Positions 18,625 through 26,499 of a DNA stretch of 64,000 nucleotides are shown in pieces. Within the stretch, counting starts at the first letter, position 1. Each line of letters starts with the position of its first letter. The DNA comes from Altericroceibacterium endophyticum (GTDB lineage Bacteria > Pseudomonadota > Alphaproteobacteria > Sphingomonadales > Sphingomonadaceae). Location: the NCBI RefSeq assembly GCF_009827595.1, contig NZ_WTYT01000004.1, forward strand, positions 381,317 through 445,316, given 5' to 3'. The notes beneath the pieces are model-generated. The model saw nothing but the letters and a program-made list of their open reading frames with translations, made no database searches and was not told where the DNA came from. A program made the position numbers and the translations under genes.

Positions 18625-20260
18625 CGGCGGCCTCCTCTATGGCAGAGGCACCGGACGTAGCCGCCGGAGTCTCTTCATCATCATCAAACCAGTGCGCACG
18701 GGCAGCCATGATAATTTCATTGCCCTGCTCTTCACTGAGACCGAATGTCCCCAGCACACCGCCGCGATCTTCGGGACGCTGGCCGCGCGTACGCGGACCA
18801 GCATCATTGCGGCGCTTGGGTGCCTCGCGTTTCTTGGCGATCAGCTCATCCGTGGCGAGATCCGCCAGATCGTCGAGCGTCTTGATCCCCGCCTTGCCCA
18901 GCATGACCAGCATCTGTTCGTTCAGATGCGGCAGCTCGGCCAGATCATCTTCAACGCCCAATTCACGGCGCTGCCCGCGATAGTTTTCTTCCTGACGCTC
19001 CAGCGCTTCGCGTGCACGCGACTGTAGCTCTTCGGCCAGATCTTCGTCGAAGCCTTCGATCGCAGCAAGTTCAGCCAGTTCGACATAAGCGACTTCTTCC
19101 AGTTCGGCGAAGCCTTCGGCCACCAGCAACTGGGACAGCGTTTCATCGACATCCAGCTCTTCTTCGAAGACGCGTGAGCGCTCGGAGAATTCTTTCTGCC
19201 GCTTCACCGAGGCTTCTTCCTCGGTCATGATGTCGATCTGGCTGGCTGTGAGCTGGCTGGCCAGACGAACATTCTGACCGCGGCGACCAATCGCCAGCGA
19301 TAGCTGATCATCGGGCACAACAACTTCGATGCGGCTGTCATCTTCATCGATGACCACGCGGCTGACCGTTGCCGGCTGCAGCGCGTTGACGATGAAGGTC
19401 GCCGTATCTTCACTCCAGGGAATGATGTCGATCTTTTCGCCCTGCAGTTCCTGCACAACGGCCTGAACGCGGCTCCCCTTCATGCCGACACAGGCGCCGA
19501 CAGGATCGATCGAGCTGTCATGGCTGATCACGCCGATCTTGGCGCGGCTGCCCGGATCGCGGGCAGCGGCCTTGATTTCGATGATGCCATCGTAAATCTC
19601 AGGAACTTCCTGTGCGAAAAGCTTACGCATGAAATCGGGATGCGCGCGCGACAGGAAGATCTGCGGACCGCGATTGTTACGCTCCACCTTCATGATGATC
19701 GCACGGATGCGTTCGCCCACACGGGCGGCTTCACGCGGGATCTGCTGATCGCGGCGGATAACGCCTTCGGCGCGGCCGAGATTGACGATCACATGGCCGA
19801 ATTCGACCGATTTGATCACCCCGGTAATAACTTCACCGGAACGGTCCTTGAACTCGTCATACTGCCGCTCACGCTCTGCATCGCGGACCTTCTGGAAGAT
19901 CACCTGCTTGGCGCTCTGTGCGTCAATCCGGCCGAGATCGACAGGAGGCAGCGGATCGACGATGAAATCGCCCAGCTTCGCGCCATCCTGCAGCTTCTCA
20001 GCCTGCTTCAGATCGACCTGTTTGAAATAGTCTTCGACTTCTTCGACCACTTCGACGACCCGCCACAGACGAAGATCGCCCGTATTGGGGTCGAGCTTGG
20101 CACGAATATCGTTTTCTGCGCCATAACGGCTGCGCGCGGATTTCTGGATCGCTTCTTCCATCGCTTCGATAACGATCGACTTGTCGATCATTTTTTCCGA
20201 AGCGACCGAGTTGGCGATCGCGAGCAATTCAGCCTTATTGGCGGAAATCGGACTGGCCAT
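18605..20260 (-). CDS. nusA: Transcription termination/antitermination factor NusA
   Basis: Binds RNA polymerase and modulates pausing, termination and antitermination. The 551-residue protein has the N-terminal polymerase-binding domain (residues 1-125), an S1 domain (about 135-200, SGEVITGVIKSVEFGHVIVNLGRAEGVI), and KH1 and KH2 (about 200-345, with GACVGMKGSRVQAVVQEL and AIGRRGQNVRLASQLT). The acidic C-terminal region contains helix-hairpin repeats (VAEGFAELEEVAYV, MLGKAGIKTLDDLADLATDEL). Its ATG overlaps the rimP stop codon as TGATG, so the two are translationally coupled. Confidence 0.98.
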   Translation of the reverse strand: MASPISANKAELLAIANSVASEKMIDKSIVIEAMEEAIQKSARSRYGAENDIRAKLDPNTGDLRLWRVVEVVEEVEDYFKQVDLKQAEKLQDGAKLGDFIVDPLPPVDLGRIDAQSAKQVIFQKVRDAERERQYDEFKDRSGEVITGVIKSVEFGHVIVNLGRAEGVIRRDQQIPREAARVGERIRAIIMKVERNNRGPQIFLSRAHPDFMRKLFAQEVPEIYDGIIEIKAAARDPGSRAKIGVISHDSSIDPVGACVGMKGSRVQAVVQELQGEKIDIIPWSEDTATFIVNALQPATVSRVVIDEDDSRIEVVVPDDQLSLAIGRRGQNVRLASQLTASQIDIMTEEEASVKRQKEFSERSRVFEEELDVDETLSQLLVAEGFAELEEVAYVELAELAAIEGFDEDLAEELQSRAREALERQEENYRGQRRELGVEDDLAELPHLNEQMLVMLGKAGIKTLDDLADLATDELIAKKREAPKRRNDAGPRTRGQRPEDRGGVLGTFGLSEEQGNEIIMAARAHWFDDDEETPAATSGASAIEEAADAESSQ

Positions 20261-20829
20261 CAGTCGTCTGCCTTTTCTTCTGCGGGAATATCTTCGATTT
20301 CTTCAATTTCGTCGGCGCCGGTCATGTCGAGCGGCTTCGTCGCGGCAATCAGATCATTGGTCAGCATCAGCTTCGCGGAATGGATCGCCGCATAGGGGAC
20401 CTCCACCGCGCCAGCCTTGCGATCCTCGATCGTCACGACGTTATCTTCAATACCCTTGAGCTGGCCGTGCAGATTGCGTTTTCCGTCAATCTTCTCAGCC
20501 AGTGAAATACGTGCTTCATGCCCAGCCCAATTGGCAAAATCCTTCGGCCGGGTCAGCGGGCGATCGATGCCAGGAGAGCTCACTTCGAGATGATAGGCCC
20601 CCTCGACCAATTCCTCGCCCTGCTCTTCAATTTCATCGATACGCTTCGAAATGCGGCGTGACAGCTCCATGCATTGTTCAACGATCAGCTGCCCCGTTGC
20701 CGGGTCTTCCGCCATAATCTGCAAAGCCCGTTCGTCGTCCGCCCCGGTCAGCTTTACGCGCACGAGTTCGAAGCCCAGAGCTTCCGTCTCGGGTGCGATC
20801 ACTTCGGTCAAACGCGTCAAATCGGCCAT
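20260..20829 (-). CDS. rimP: Ribosome maturation factor RimP
   Basis: Needed for 30S subunit maturation. The 189-residue protein starts MADLTRLTEVIAPETEALGFELVRVKL. It shows the conserved stretch VEQCMELSRRISKRID...YHLEVSSPGIDRPLTRPKDFANWAGHEARI, and an Sm-like C-terminal domain (GQLKGIEDNVVTIEDR, VPYAAIHSAKLM) with an acidic tail. The start at 20829 is chosen by family alignment; an in-frame start 21 bases upstream is less likely. It is the first gene of the rimP-nusA-ylxR-infB operon. The 228-base gap upstream to pspF should hold the operon promoter; no clear box was identified. Confidence 0.95.
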   Translation of the reverse strand: MADLTRLTEVIAPETEALGFELVRVKLTGADDERALQIMAEDPATGQLIVEQCMELSRRISKRIDEIEEQGEELVEGAYHLEVSSPGIDRPLTRPKDFANWAGHEARISLAEKIDGKRNLHGQLKGIEDNVVTIEDRKAGAVEVPYAAIHSAKLMLTNDLIAATKPLDMTGADEIEEIEDIPAEEKADD

Positions 20830-21057
20830 GCAGTCTCCATATTGCGCCAATCATGTGACATAGCGGTTTCGGGCCGGCCCCGCTTTGGCGCCAGCACCAG
20901 ACTTTGTTGTCACAATGTCGGGATTGCGTTCGTATAAGCGATTCCCATTGAAATGCAAGACAGTGTGCCAAACAGACCTTCTGGCAGGCCGTCACGCATT
21001 TACAGCCAGCATCTTATATAGACTGCCGAGAGAAACACGCCTCTCCAAATAATGCGC

Positions 21058-22119
21058 CTATTCGTCGATCAGCCCATGTTTGCGAATGCAATGGCGCAAT
21101 TGATCATATGTCAGGCCGAGCGATTTTGCGGTCTGTCGCTGGTTCCAGCGATGCCGACCCAGCGCATGTTCGAGAATAGTGCGCTCATGTGCCTCCACTG
21201 CGCCGCGCAAATCATCCACCTTGTCCAGATCGATGGCCGCAGGCGAAGCTGAATGGCCAGTGCCGCCCTGCCCAACAGCCAGCGGTCCGACGGATTTGTT
21301 GGCGTGACCGGATGCGGAACCGGGCGAAGGCGTTGGGCTGGGCATCCACGGTGAATCGAAGGGGTCGAACACCACATGGCCAATCGGCTCCACCCAATCG
21401 CCCCAGCGATAGACAGCGCGCTCCACCACATTGCGCAATTCACGGACATTCCCCGGCCAGGGATATTCCTCCAATTGCTCCGCCACATGCGCTGCAAAGC
21501 CGGGCCAACGCTCCCAATCCAGCTCTGCCGCCATGCGCCGGCCGAAGAAATCAGCCAGCACTTCAATATCACCCTCCCGCACACGCAAGGGCGGCAGGGT
21601 GACAACATCGAAACTCAAACGATCGAGCAAATCCGGGCGAAACCGCCCCTCCCGCGCCAGCGCAGGCAGATTTTCATTGGTCGCCGCCACAATTCGCACA
21701 TCAACGCGGATCGGGCGGGAGGACCCGATCCGATTAACCTCCCCATATTCGACTGCGCGCAACAACCGCTCCTGTGCGCCCATGGAAAGGGTTGCCAGCT
21801 CATCCAGAAACAAGGTGCCGCGATCCGCCTCTTCAAATCGGCCAGCACGCGCCTTGGTCGCCCCGGTAAAAGCCCCCGCCTCATGACCGAACAGCTCAGC
21901 CTCGATCAGCGTTTCGGGCAAGGCCGCGCAATTCATGGTAACGAGAGGTTCGTCCCAGCGGGTGGACAAGCGGTGCAAGCGCTCGGCAATCAGCTCCTTG
22001 CCGGTTCCGCGCTCCCCGATCACCAGAACAGGCCGCCGCATAGGCGCGGCCTGACTGGCGCGCTCCATCGCGTCGAGGAAGGGGCCAGACTGACCGACAA
22101 ATTGATTTCCGCGCTCCAT
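21058..22119 (-). CDS. pspF: Phage shock protein operon activator PspF (sigma-54 dependent)
   Basis: Enhancer-binding AAA+ ATPase that opens sigma-54 promoters; PspA holds it inactive until the membrane is stressed. The 353-residue protein has no N-terminal receiver domain, as is typical for PspF. It starts directly with the AAA+ domain: Walker A GERGTGKE at residues 35-42, the sigma-54 contact loop GAFTGA at 82-87, Walker B LFLDE near 103-107, and R-fingers in RPDLLDRLSFDVVTLPPLR. A linker of about 60 residues follows, then a Fis-type helix-turn-helix (WNQRQTAKSLGLTYDQLRHCIRKHGL). It is divergent from the psp operon. The start at 22119 (MERGNQFVGQSGPFLDAM) matches the family; 22155 would add 12 residues. 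Confidence 0.95.
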   Translation of the reverse strand: MERGNQFVGQSGPFLDAMERASQAAPMRRPVLVIGERGTGKELIAERLHRLSTRWDEPLVTMNCAALPETLIEAELFGHEAGAFTGATKARAGRFEEADRGTLFLDELATLSMGAQERLLRAVEYGEVNRIGSSRPIRVDVRIVAATNENLPALAREGRFRPDLLDRLSFDVVTLPPLRVREGDIEVLADFFGRRMAAELDWERWPGFAAHVAEQLEEYPWPGNVRELRNVVERAVYRWGDWVEPIGHVVFDPFDSPWMPSPTPSPGSASGHANKSVGPLAVGQGGTGHSASPAAIDLDKVDDLRGAVEAHERTILEHALGRHRWNQRQTAKSLGLTYDQLRHCIRKHGLIDE

Positions 22120-22218
22120 TCCCAATATATAGTGAAATTCACCAAGCCTTGGCAAGAATTACCGACAGCGGATTCAAAGTAGCCCCAAATATCGCCTTTT
22201 TCTGCTGATTTTCAGTTT

Positions 22219-22234
22219 TGGCACAGCCTTTGCA
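22219..22234 (+). promoter_or_regulatory. Sigma-54 (-24/-12) promoter of the psp operon
   Basis: TGGCAC-N5-TTGCA with the invariant GG (22220-22221) and GC (22232-22233) separated by exactly ten bases. It lies 39 bases before the first start codon of the psp operon and next to the divergent pspF gene, as in enterobacterial psp operons. Confidence 0.93.
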
Positions 22235-22272
22235 AAGTGTCTGGCAACAAAGGTTCAGGAGGAAATATCGCC

Positions 22273-22428
22273 ATGTTCGACCGTCGCTTTTTTGCCAGCA
22301 AGCTCGGCCAGGCCGCTCTGGTGAGCGTGGCCGCAATGGTTTCGTTCAACATCTTCGCACTCAGCCAGCAAGTCGGCATGACGCCCAATATGCTGGTCGC
22401 CAGCGTGCCGATGGCAACACTTGCCTGA
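22273..22428 (+). CDS. Small single-helix membrane protein, first gene of psp operon
   Basis: A 51-residue protein not matching a family I can name. It begins MFDRRFFASKLGQAALVSVAAMVSFNIFAL, giving one membrane segment at about residues 12-30 with positively charged residues before it, and ends in a short polar-hydrophobic tail (QVGMTPNMLVASVPMATLA). A good ribosome binding site (AGGAGGAAA) precedes the ATG by about 8 bases. It is the first gene after the sigma-54 promoter and 172 bases ahead of the ATG of pspA, so it should be strongly induced by membrane stress. The sequence is compatible with a small membrane sensor or regulator, but the function is not known. Confidence 0.75.
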   Translation: MFDRRFFASKLGQAALVSVAAMVSFNIFALSQQVGMTPNMLVASVPMATLA

Positions 22429-22600
22429 GTGAGGCAGAAACAGGACAGATATTTTGACCGATGAAACCCCTCCCCCCAAAGCACCTGTCGGTGAGCGCAT
22501 TCGCAAGAGCGGATTTTCCGCCCGTATCGACCGCGAGATCGACCGCCTTAAAAGCGGCACGAACCCGACCGGCAAGCTGAACACCACCGGAGTTCCCCTG

Positions 22601-23290
22601 ATGGGCATATTTTCACGAACCCGCGACATTATCGCGGCAAATTTCAACGAACTTCTCGATCAGGCGGATGATCCGTCCAAGATGATCCGCATGATCATCC
22701 TCGAAATGGAGGAAACTCTGGTTGAAGTGCGCGCCAGCGCCGCCAGGGCAATTGCCGATCAGAAGGAAATGAACCGTCATGTCGGCAAGCTGGACCGCTT
22801 GTCAGCCGATTGGGCGGACAAGGCGCAGCTCGCCTTGTCCAAGGATCGCGAAGATCTGGCCCGCGCGGCCTTGATGGAAAAGAAGAAGGCCAATGATATG
22901 GCCGAGCAATTGCGCACCGAAATAACTGTGCTGAACGATGCTCTGCGCGCCTATGAAGACGATATTGCGAAGTTGCAGAACCGTCTGCGCGAAGCCCGCA
23001 GCCGCCAGACGCAAATCGCGGCCCGGCTCGAAAGTGCTGAAAACCGCGTCAAATTGCGCAGTCTGATGACCAGCGAACGCGTGGATGAAGCGCTCGCCCG
23101 GTTCGATCAGCTGGAACGCCGCGTCGATTATGCCGAAGGTCGCGCGGACGCGCTCAATATTTCCGATGATACCGGCAAGCCCAATCTCGCCGATGAAATC
23201 TCCGCTCTCGCCGGATCAGATCTGGTCGATGCCGAGCTGGAGGAAATGAAACGCTCTTTGGGCAAGGCTAGTGAAAAGAAGGGGGACTGA
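22601..23290 (+). CDS. pspA: Phage shock protein A (PspA/IM30 family)
   Basis: Peripheral inner-membrane protein of the ESCRT-III-like PspA/Vipp1 family, which binds PspF to block transcription and oligomerises on damaged membranes. From the ATG at 22601 it has 229 residues, close to E. coli PspA (222). It starts MGIFSRTRDIIAANFNELLDQADDPSKMIRM, whose amphipathic first helix senses membrane stress, and continues as long coiled-coil helices. An in-frame TTG at 22454 would add 49 residues (TDETPPPKAPVGERIRKSGF...), which look coding; the ATG has GGAG 9 bases upstream. Both forms are possible. pspB follows after 3 bases. Confidence 0.94.
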   Translation: MGIFSRTRDIIAANFNELLDQADDPSKMIRMIILEMEETLVEVRASAARAIADQKEMNRHVGKLDRLSADWADKAQLALSKDREDLARAALMEKKKANDMAEQLRTEITVLNDALRAYEDDIAKLQNRLREARSRQTQIAARLESAENRVKLRSLMTSERVDEALARFDQLERRVDYAEGRADALNISDDTGKPNLADEISALAGSDLVDAELEEMKRSLGKASEKKGD

Positions 23291-23293
23291 CCC

Positions 23294-23590
23294 ATGGATG
23301 AGGTAATTATCGTTGCGGCAATTTTCATCGGACTTCCATGGGTCATCCTGCACTATCTGACCAAATGGAAAACGGCGGCAACGCTGACCAATGATGACGA
23401 AGCCCTGCTGGAAGAACTGTACCAGCTGGCCCGCCGGCTGAATGAAAGAATGGACACGGTCGAACGCCTTGTCGCCAGCGACAATCCGGAATTCAAACCG
23501 TCCCGCCTACATTCCGCACGGCACGAAGAAGACACGCCGCTGAGCGAATTTGATCGCTTGCTGGCCGAACGGGGAGACAAGCGCAAATGA
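23294..23590 (+). CDS. pspB: Phage shock protein B
   Basis: Small inner-membrane protein that with PspC transmits membrane stress to PspA. The 98-residue product has one N-terminal membrane helix (VIIVAAIFIGLPWVILHYLTKW, about residues 4-25) and then a coiled coil (LTNDDEALLEELYQLARRLNERMDTVERLVASDNPEF), as in E. coli PspB (74 residues). It carries an extra C-terminal tail of about 25 residues (HEEDTPLSEFDRLLAERGDKRK). Its stop overlaps the pspC start by four bases (ATGA), so the two are translationally coupled. Confidence 0.93.
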   Translation: MDEVIIVAAIFIGLPWVILHYLTKWKTAATLTNDDEALLEELYQLARRLNERMDTVERLVASDNPEFKPSRLHSARHEEDTPLSEFDRLLAERGDKRK

Positions 23591-23961
23591 GCAGCCAACG
23601 CACAAAATTCTATCGCGACAAGCAGAATTCCAAATTGATGGGCGTGTGCTCCGGCCTCGCCGATTATACCGGGATCGAAGCGATCTGGTGGCGCCTGTTC
23701 TTTGTCGTCCTCACCCTCACGACCGGCTTTGGCATACCGATTTATTTCGTGCTCGGCCTGCTCGCCGACAAGAAGCCCGCGCATCTTTATACCGATGATC
23801 GGGAGAAGAAATATTGGCAGCGCGTCCGCCAGAGCCCGACCCGCACAGCGCGCGAAGTCCGCTCTCAATTCCGCGACATCGATCGCCGGCTTGCGGATGT
23901 GGAAAGCTATTACGTGCACAGCAATCCGCGCCTTTCGGCCGAAATCGAAAATCTGCGCTGA
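23587..23961 (+). CDS. pspC: Phage shock protein C
   Basis: Inner-membrane PspC-domain protein, 124 residues. The domain occupies residues 5-62 (FYRDKQNSKLMGVCSGLADYTGIEAIWWRLFFVVLTLTTGFGIPIYFVLGLLAD), with one hydrophobic helix. A charged cytoplasmic region follows (REVRSQFRDIDRRLADVESYYV), ending in a short coiled coil with the usual LSAEIENL. In E. coli PspC with PspB relieves PspA inhibition of PspF. The start overlaps pspB. Confidence 0.94.
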   Translation: MSSQRTKFYRDKQNSKLMGVCSGLADYTGIEAIWWRLFFVVLTLTTGFGIPIYFVLGLLADKKPAHLYTDDREKKYWQRVRQSPTRTAREVRSQFRDIDRRLADVESYYVHSNPRLSAEIENLR

Positions 23962-23988
23962 TCTGACAAGACTGAAGGGACTGATACA

Positions 23989-24276
23989 ATGGATACCGGC
24001 ACGCTCGCACTTCTGATTCCGATAATGGCACTGTCCATTCCGCTGTTTCGGATCTGGACCAAGCACCAGAAGGAAATCGCCGAGATGGAAGTAGCCAAAA
24101 CGGCAGAACGCGCGGCCCAATATGCGGCATCAAACAAGGAACTCGAAGACCGGGTCGCCGTGCTGGAACGCATCGTCACCGATCGCGGCTATGACATCGC
24201 CACCCAGATCGAAGCCTTGCGCGACACGCGCGAAGTAGAGGGCCTGACTGCCCGCAGCGAGAGCGGAATAAACTGA
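23989..24276 (+). CDS. PspB-like small membrane/coiled-coil protein (first of three)
   Basis: A 95-residue protein with one N-terminal membrane helix (TGTLALLIPIMALSIPLFRIW, about residues 3-23). A basic turn (TKHQKE) and a long coiled coil follow, containing VAVLERIVTDRGYDIATQIEALRD. The layout (helix, short basic linker, coiled coil with VLERIVTD) is that of PspB, but the sequence is clearly different from the pspB product. It lies 27 bases after pspC in the same operon, so it should be induced with it. It probably takes part in membrane-stress signalling, which is inferred from context. Confidence 0.78.
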   Translation: MDTGTLALLIPIMALSIPLFRIWTKHQKEIAEMEVAKTAERAAQYAASNKELEDRVAVLERIVTDRGYDIATQIEALRDTREVEGLTARSESGIN

Positions 24277-24314
24277 GCCTTGCGGCTCATCAGGCTTTAT
24301 TTGGGAGGAAGAAT

Positions 24315-24575
24315 ATGGGTTTCTGGACGGTCGTTCTCATCATTGTCCTGGCTGGCATGGCCTTCAGTGCCTGGCGCACCAAGCACATGACGCAGCATGG
24401 CATCACCGAAGATTTCCTGGGAAATCAGTCGATCCAGGACCGCGGTGCGAGCGAAGAAATGCAGCGCGAATTGGAAGAATTGCGTGAACGCGTTCAGGTG
24501 CTCGAACGGATTGCGACCGATGACCGGGAATCAAAGCGCCTCTCGGCTGAAATAGACGAACTTCGCAAGAACTGA
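24315..24575 (+). CDS. PspB-like small membrane/coiled-coil protein (second of three)
   Basis: An 86-residue protein: membrane helix at residues 3-19 (FWTVVLIIVLAGMAFSAW), basic linker RTKHMTQHG, then an acidic coiled coil (SEEMQRELEELRERVQVLERIATDDRESKRLSAEIDELRKN). It shares the VLERIxTD core and the closing L(S/R)AEIDEL pattern with its neighbours. A strong ribosome binding site (GGGAGGAAGAAT) precedes the ATG. Its place in the psp operon suggests a role in the same membrane-stress response. Confidence 0.78.
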   Translation: MGFWTVVLIIVLAGMAFSAWRTKHMTQHGITEDFLGNQSIQDRGASEEMQRELEELRERVQVLERIATDDRESKRLSAEIDELRKN

Positions 24576-24602
24576 TCCGCGTCAGGAATAAGGGGATTTG
24601 CA

Positions 24603-24842
24603 ATGACCAGCCAATTTGTCCTTATCGCCGGCTTTTCACTGATCGGCGTCACCATTGTGGTTCTGGCCATTCTTAAAGGCTGGCAGGATTGGCTGGCCCT
24701 GAAATCGCGAGAGCTCGACAGCCGCACGCATCCCGCTGAATTCGACAGCAATGCGCGTGTCGGCGGGGGGCGAATAGAGATGGCAGATCTGAAAGAACGC
24801 ATTCGGCGGCTGGAAGCCATCGCAAGTGGGGTGGACCTCTAG
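24603..24842 (+). CDS. PspB-like small membrane/coiled-coil protein (third of three)
   Basis: A 79-residue protein with a membrane helix at about residues 5-25 (FVLIAGFSLIGVTIVVLAILKGW) and a polar middle (LKSRELDSRTHPAEFDSNARVGGG). It closes with a short coiled coil, MADLKERIRRLEAIASGVDL, matching the RLEAIAS / VLERIAT region of the two preceding proteins. It starts 27 bases after its neighbour. It is the last of the psp-type genes before sufE. Confidence 0.72.
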   Translation: MTSQFVLIAGFSLIGVTIVVLAILKGWQDWLALKSRELDSRTHPAEFDSNARVGGGRIEMADLKERIRRLEAIASGVDL

Positions 24843-24866
24843 CCAAAGATTGATAGAGCACAGTGC

Positions 24867-25274
24867 ATGCGATCACTGCACGATATACGCGAAGAATATG
24901 AATTCCTTGAAGGCGATGAACGCTATCGCCTGCTGATTGAACTGGGCCGGGATCTGGAAGAGATGCCCGCCCCGCTCAAGACAGATGCCACGCTGGTGCG
25001 CGGCTGTTCTGCCAGTGTCTGGATTTATCCGACGCAAAATGGCGATCAGCTGCATTTCCTGGCCGACAGCAATGCCGCAATTACCAAAGGCATTGTCGCG
25101 CTTGTGCTTTCAGCCGTTCAGGACAGACCCGCAAAAGAGGTCGCGGAGATGGATATTACCGCCGCGCTCGACCCGTTCGATCTGAAAAACCAGCTCAGTT
25201 CAAACCGTACGCAGGGCATCCCCAACATGATCGCGCTGATCAGGGAAACCGCCAGCCGAATCGCTGCCGACTGA
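24867..25274 (+). CDS. sufE: SufE family sulfur acceptor protein
   Basis: Accepts persulfide sulfur from the cysteine desulfurase SufS for Fe-S cluster assembly. The 135-residue protein shows the family pattern: LIELGRDLEEMPAPLKTDATLVRGCSASVWIYP with the sulfur-accepting cysteine Cys47 in the loop, then FLADSNAAITKGIVALVLSA and the C-terminal LSSNRTQGIPNMIALIRE. It follows the psp genes by 24 bases, so it may be partly cotranscribed with them. The rest of the suf operon is not in the window. Confidence 0.94.
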   Translation: MRSLHDIREEYEFLEGDERYRLLIELGRDLEEMPAPLKTDATLVRGCSASVWIYPTQNGDQLHFLADSNAAITKGIVALVLSAVQDRPAKEVAEMDITAALDPFDLKNQLSSNRTQGIPNMIALIRETASRIAAD

Positions 25275-25275
25275 C

Positions 25276-25629
25276 ATGCGCCGGCCGCTTTACATGGCGG
25301 CTGGTTTGCTTTGCGTGGCACTGGGCGCGATTGGCGCAGCCTTGCCGATTGTTCCCACCGTGCCATTTCTGCTGCTGGCGGCATTCTGCTTCGCCCGCAG
25401 CAATCCGGCATGGGAAAAGCGGTTGCTCGATCATCCGCATTGGGGCCCGCCCCTGCGCCGCTGGAGAGAGAAAAAGGCGATCAGCCGCAAAGCCAAATTG
25501 TCAGCGCTGGCGGCCATGACGGCGGGCGTCTTTTTTACCGGATTGACGCTGGGCTTTCCATGGGTGGGGATTTCCGTCGCGGTGCTGGGCATTTGCGGCG
25601 GCTGGATCTGGACGCGGCCGGAGGGTTAA
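25276..25629 (+). CDS. YbaN family (DUF454) inner-membrane protein
   Basis: A 117-residue protein of the DUF454/YbaN family. It has two hydrophobic hairpins (LYMAAGLLCVALGAIGAALPIVPTVPFLLLAAFCFARS and LAAMTAGVFFTGLTLGFPWVGISVAVLGICGGWIW). The central loop carries the family signature NPAWEKRLLDHPHWGPPLRRWREKKAISRKAK. The function is unknown. It starts one base after the sufE stop codon, so the two are translationally coupled. Confidence 0.9.
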   Translation: MRRPLYMAAGLLCVALGAIGAALPIVPTVPFLLLAAFCFARSNPAWEKRLLDHPHWGPPLRRWREKKAISRKAKLSALAAMTAGVFFTGLTLGFPWVGISVAVLGICGGWIWTRPEG

Positions 25630-25680
25630 CTTCCCGGCCAGCCTTCTGCGGCGGCAAACATCACAGGCCCGTGCTGATTG

Positions 25681-26199
25681 TCAGGCGCCGGTGCTGTCTC
25701 TCACAATCGCGATACCCGCTTCACGCTGGCGCTTCAGCTCCGCTTTCAATTGCGCCGGATCGCGCGCCCAGACAAAGCCGAAACTGACGCCGCCTTCCTT
25801 GCCGATGGTCGCATGATGCAGCTTATGTGCCTGCACCAGCCGCTTGGCATAACCGCTTTTGGGCACCCAGCGAAAATAGCGCTGATGAACCAGCCCGTCA
25901 TGTACCAGCGTGTAGATGATGCCATATCCCAGAATGCCGAGGCCAATCCATGTTCCCGGCCACCATGCAGCAGCGCCCATGACCAGCGGCGATCCGATGG
26001 CGAACATCGAAATGCTCAGCCCCGCCCCAACCAGCGCATAGAGATCATTCTTCTCCAGCAGATTGTCATGCGGCTCATGATGATCACGGTGCCAGCCCCA
26101 GCCCCAGCCATGCATGATATATTTATGGCTCGCCCAGGCGACCCACTCCATAGCGGCAATGGTTGCGACAACGATGATAAGGGGGGCAAGCCAGTTCAT
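25681..26199 (-). CDS. crtZ: Beta-carotene hydroxylase CrtZ
   Basis: Di-iron membrane hydroxylase that turns beta-carotene into zeaxanthin, giving the yellow xanthophylls common in this order. The 172-residue protein shows all four histidine clusters of the family: HKYIMHG, HRDHHEPH, HDGLVHQRY and HKLHHA. Hydrophobic segments lie before the first and between the second and third. No other carotenoid genes are adjacent. It is convergent with the YbaN-type gene. Confidence 0.95.
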   Translation of the reverse strand: MNWLAPLIIVVATIAAMEWVAWASHKYIMHGWGWGWHRDHHEPHDNLLEKNDLYALVGAGLSISMFAIGSPLVMGAAAWWPGTWIGLGILGYGIIYTLVHDGLVHQRYFRWVPKSGYAKRLVQAHKLHHATIGKEGGVSFGFVWARDPAQLKAELKRQREAGIAIVRDSTGA

Positions 26200-26499
26200 G
26201 ATCCGGCCTTATAACCTCTCGCGGGGGAGGAATACAGTGTTCGCGGCCAGGAACAGAAATTACCGCGATATGCTGGAGGAGAATGACACTCGGCATCATC
26301 GCACCAGAGCCTCTCCTGTTATGGTGTGCAAAGTAAACCACGCGAAATCAGCATCACCTGTTTGGGCAGGAAGCCTTGCATAAACAGCACCATCCGCAGC
26401 GGGATGGCTAACCCGGCTGGCCTCGCTGCCGCCGCGACTTGAGCCGACTATAGATTTCGTACCTTGTCTTGCCGAAGTCGCGGGATTAGGCCGCGCGGC
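26200..26499. other. Intergenic region between crtZ and leuC
   Basis: About 300 bases separate the divergent starts of crtZ and leuC, so the promoters of both should be here. I see no convincing open reading frame, no run of leucine codons that would mark a leader peptide, and no recognisable riboswitch. Confidence 0.5.
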
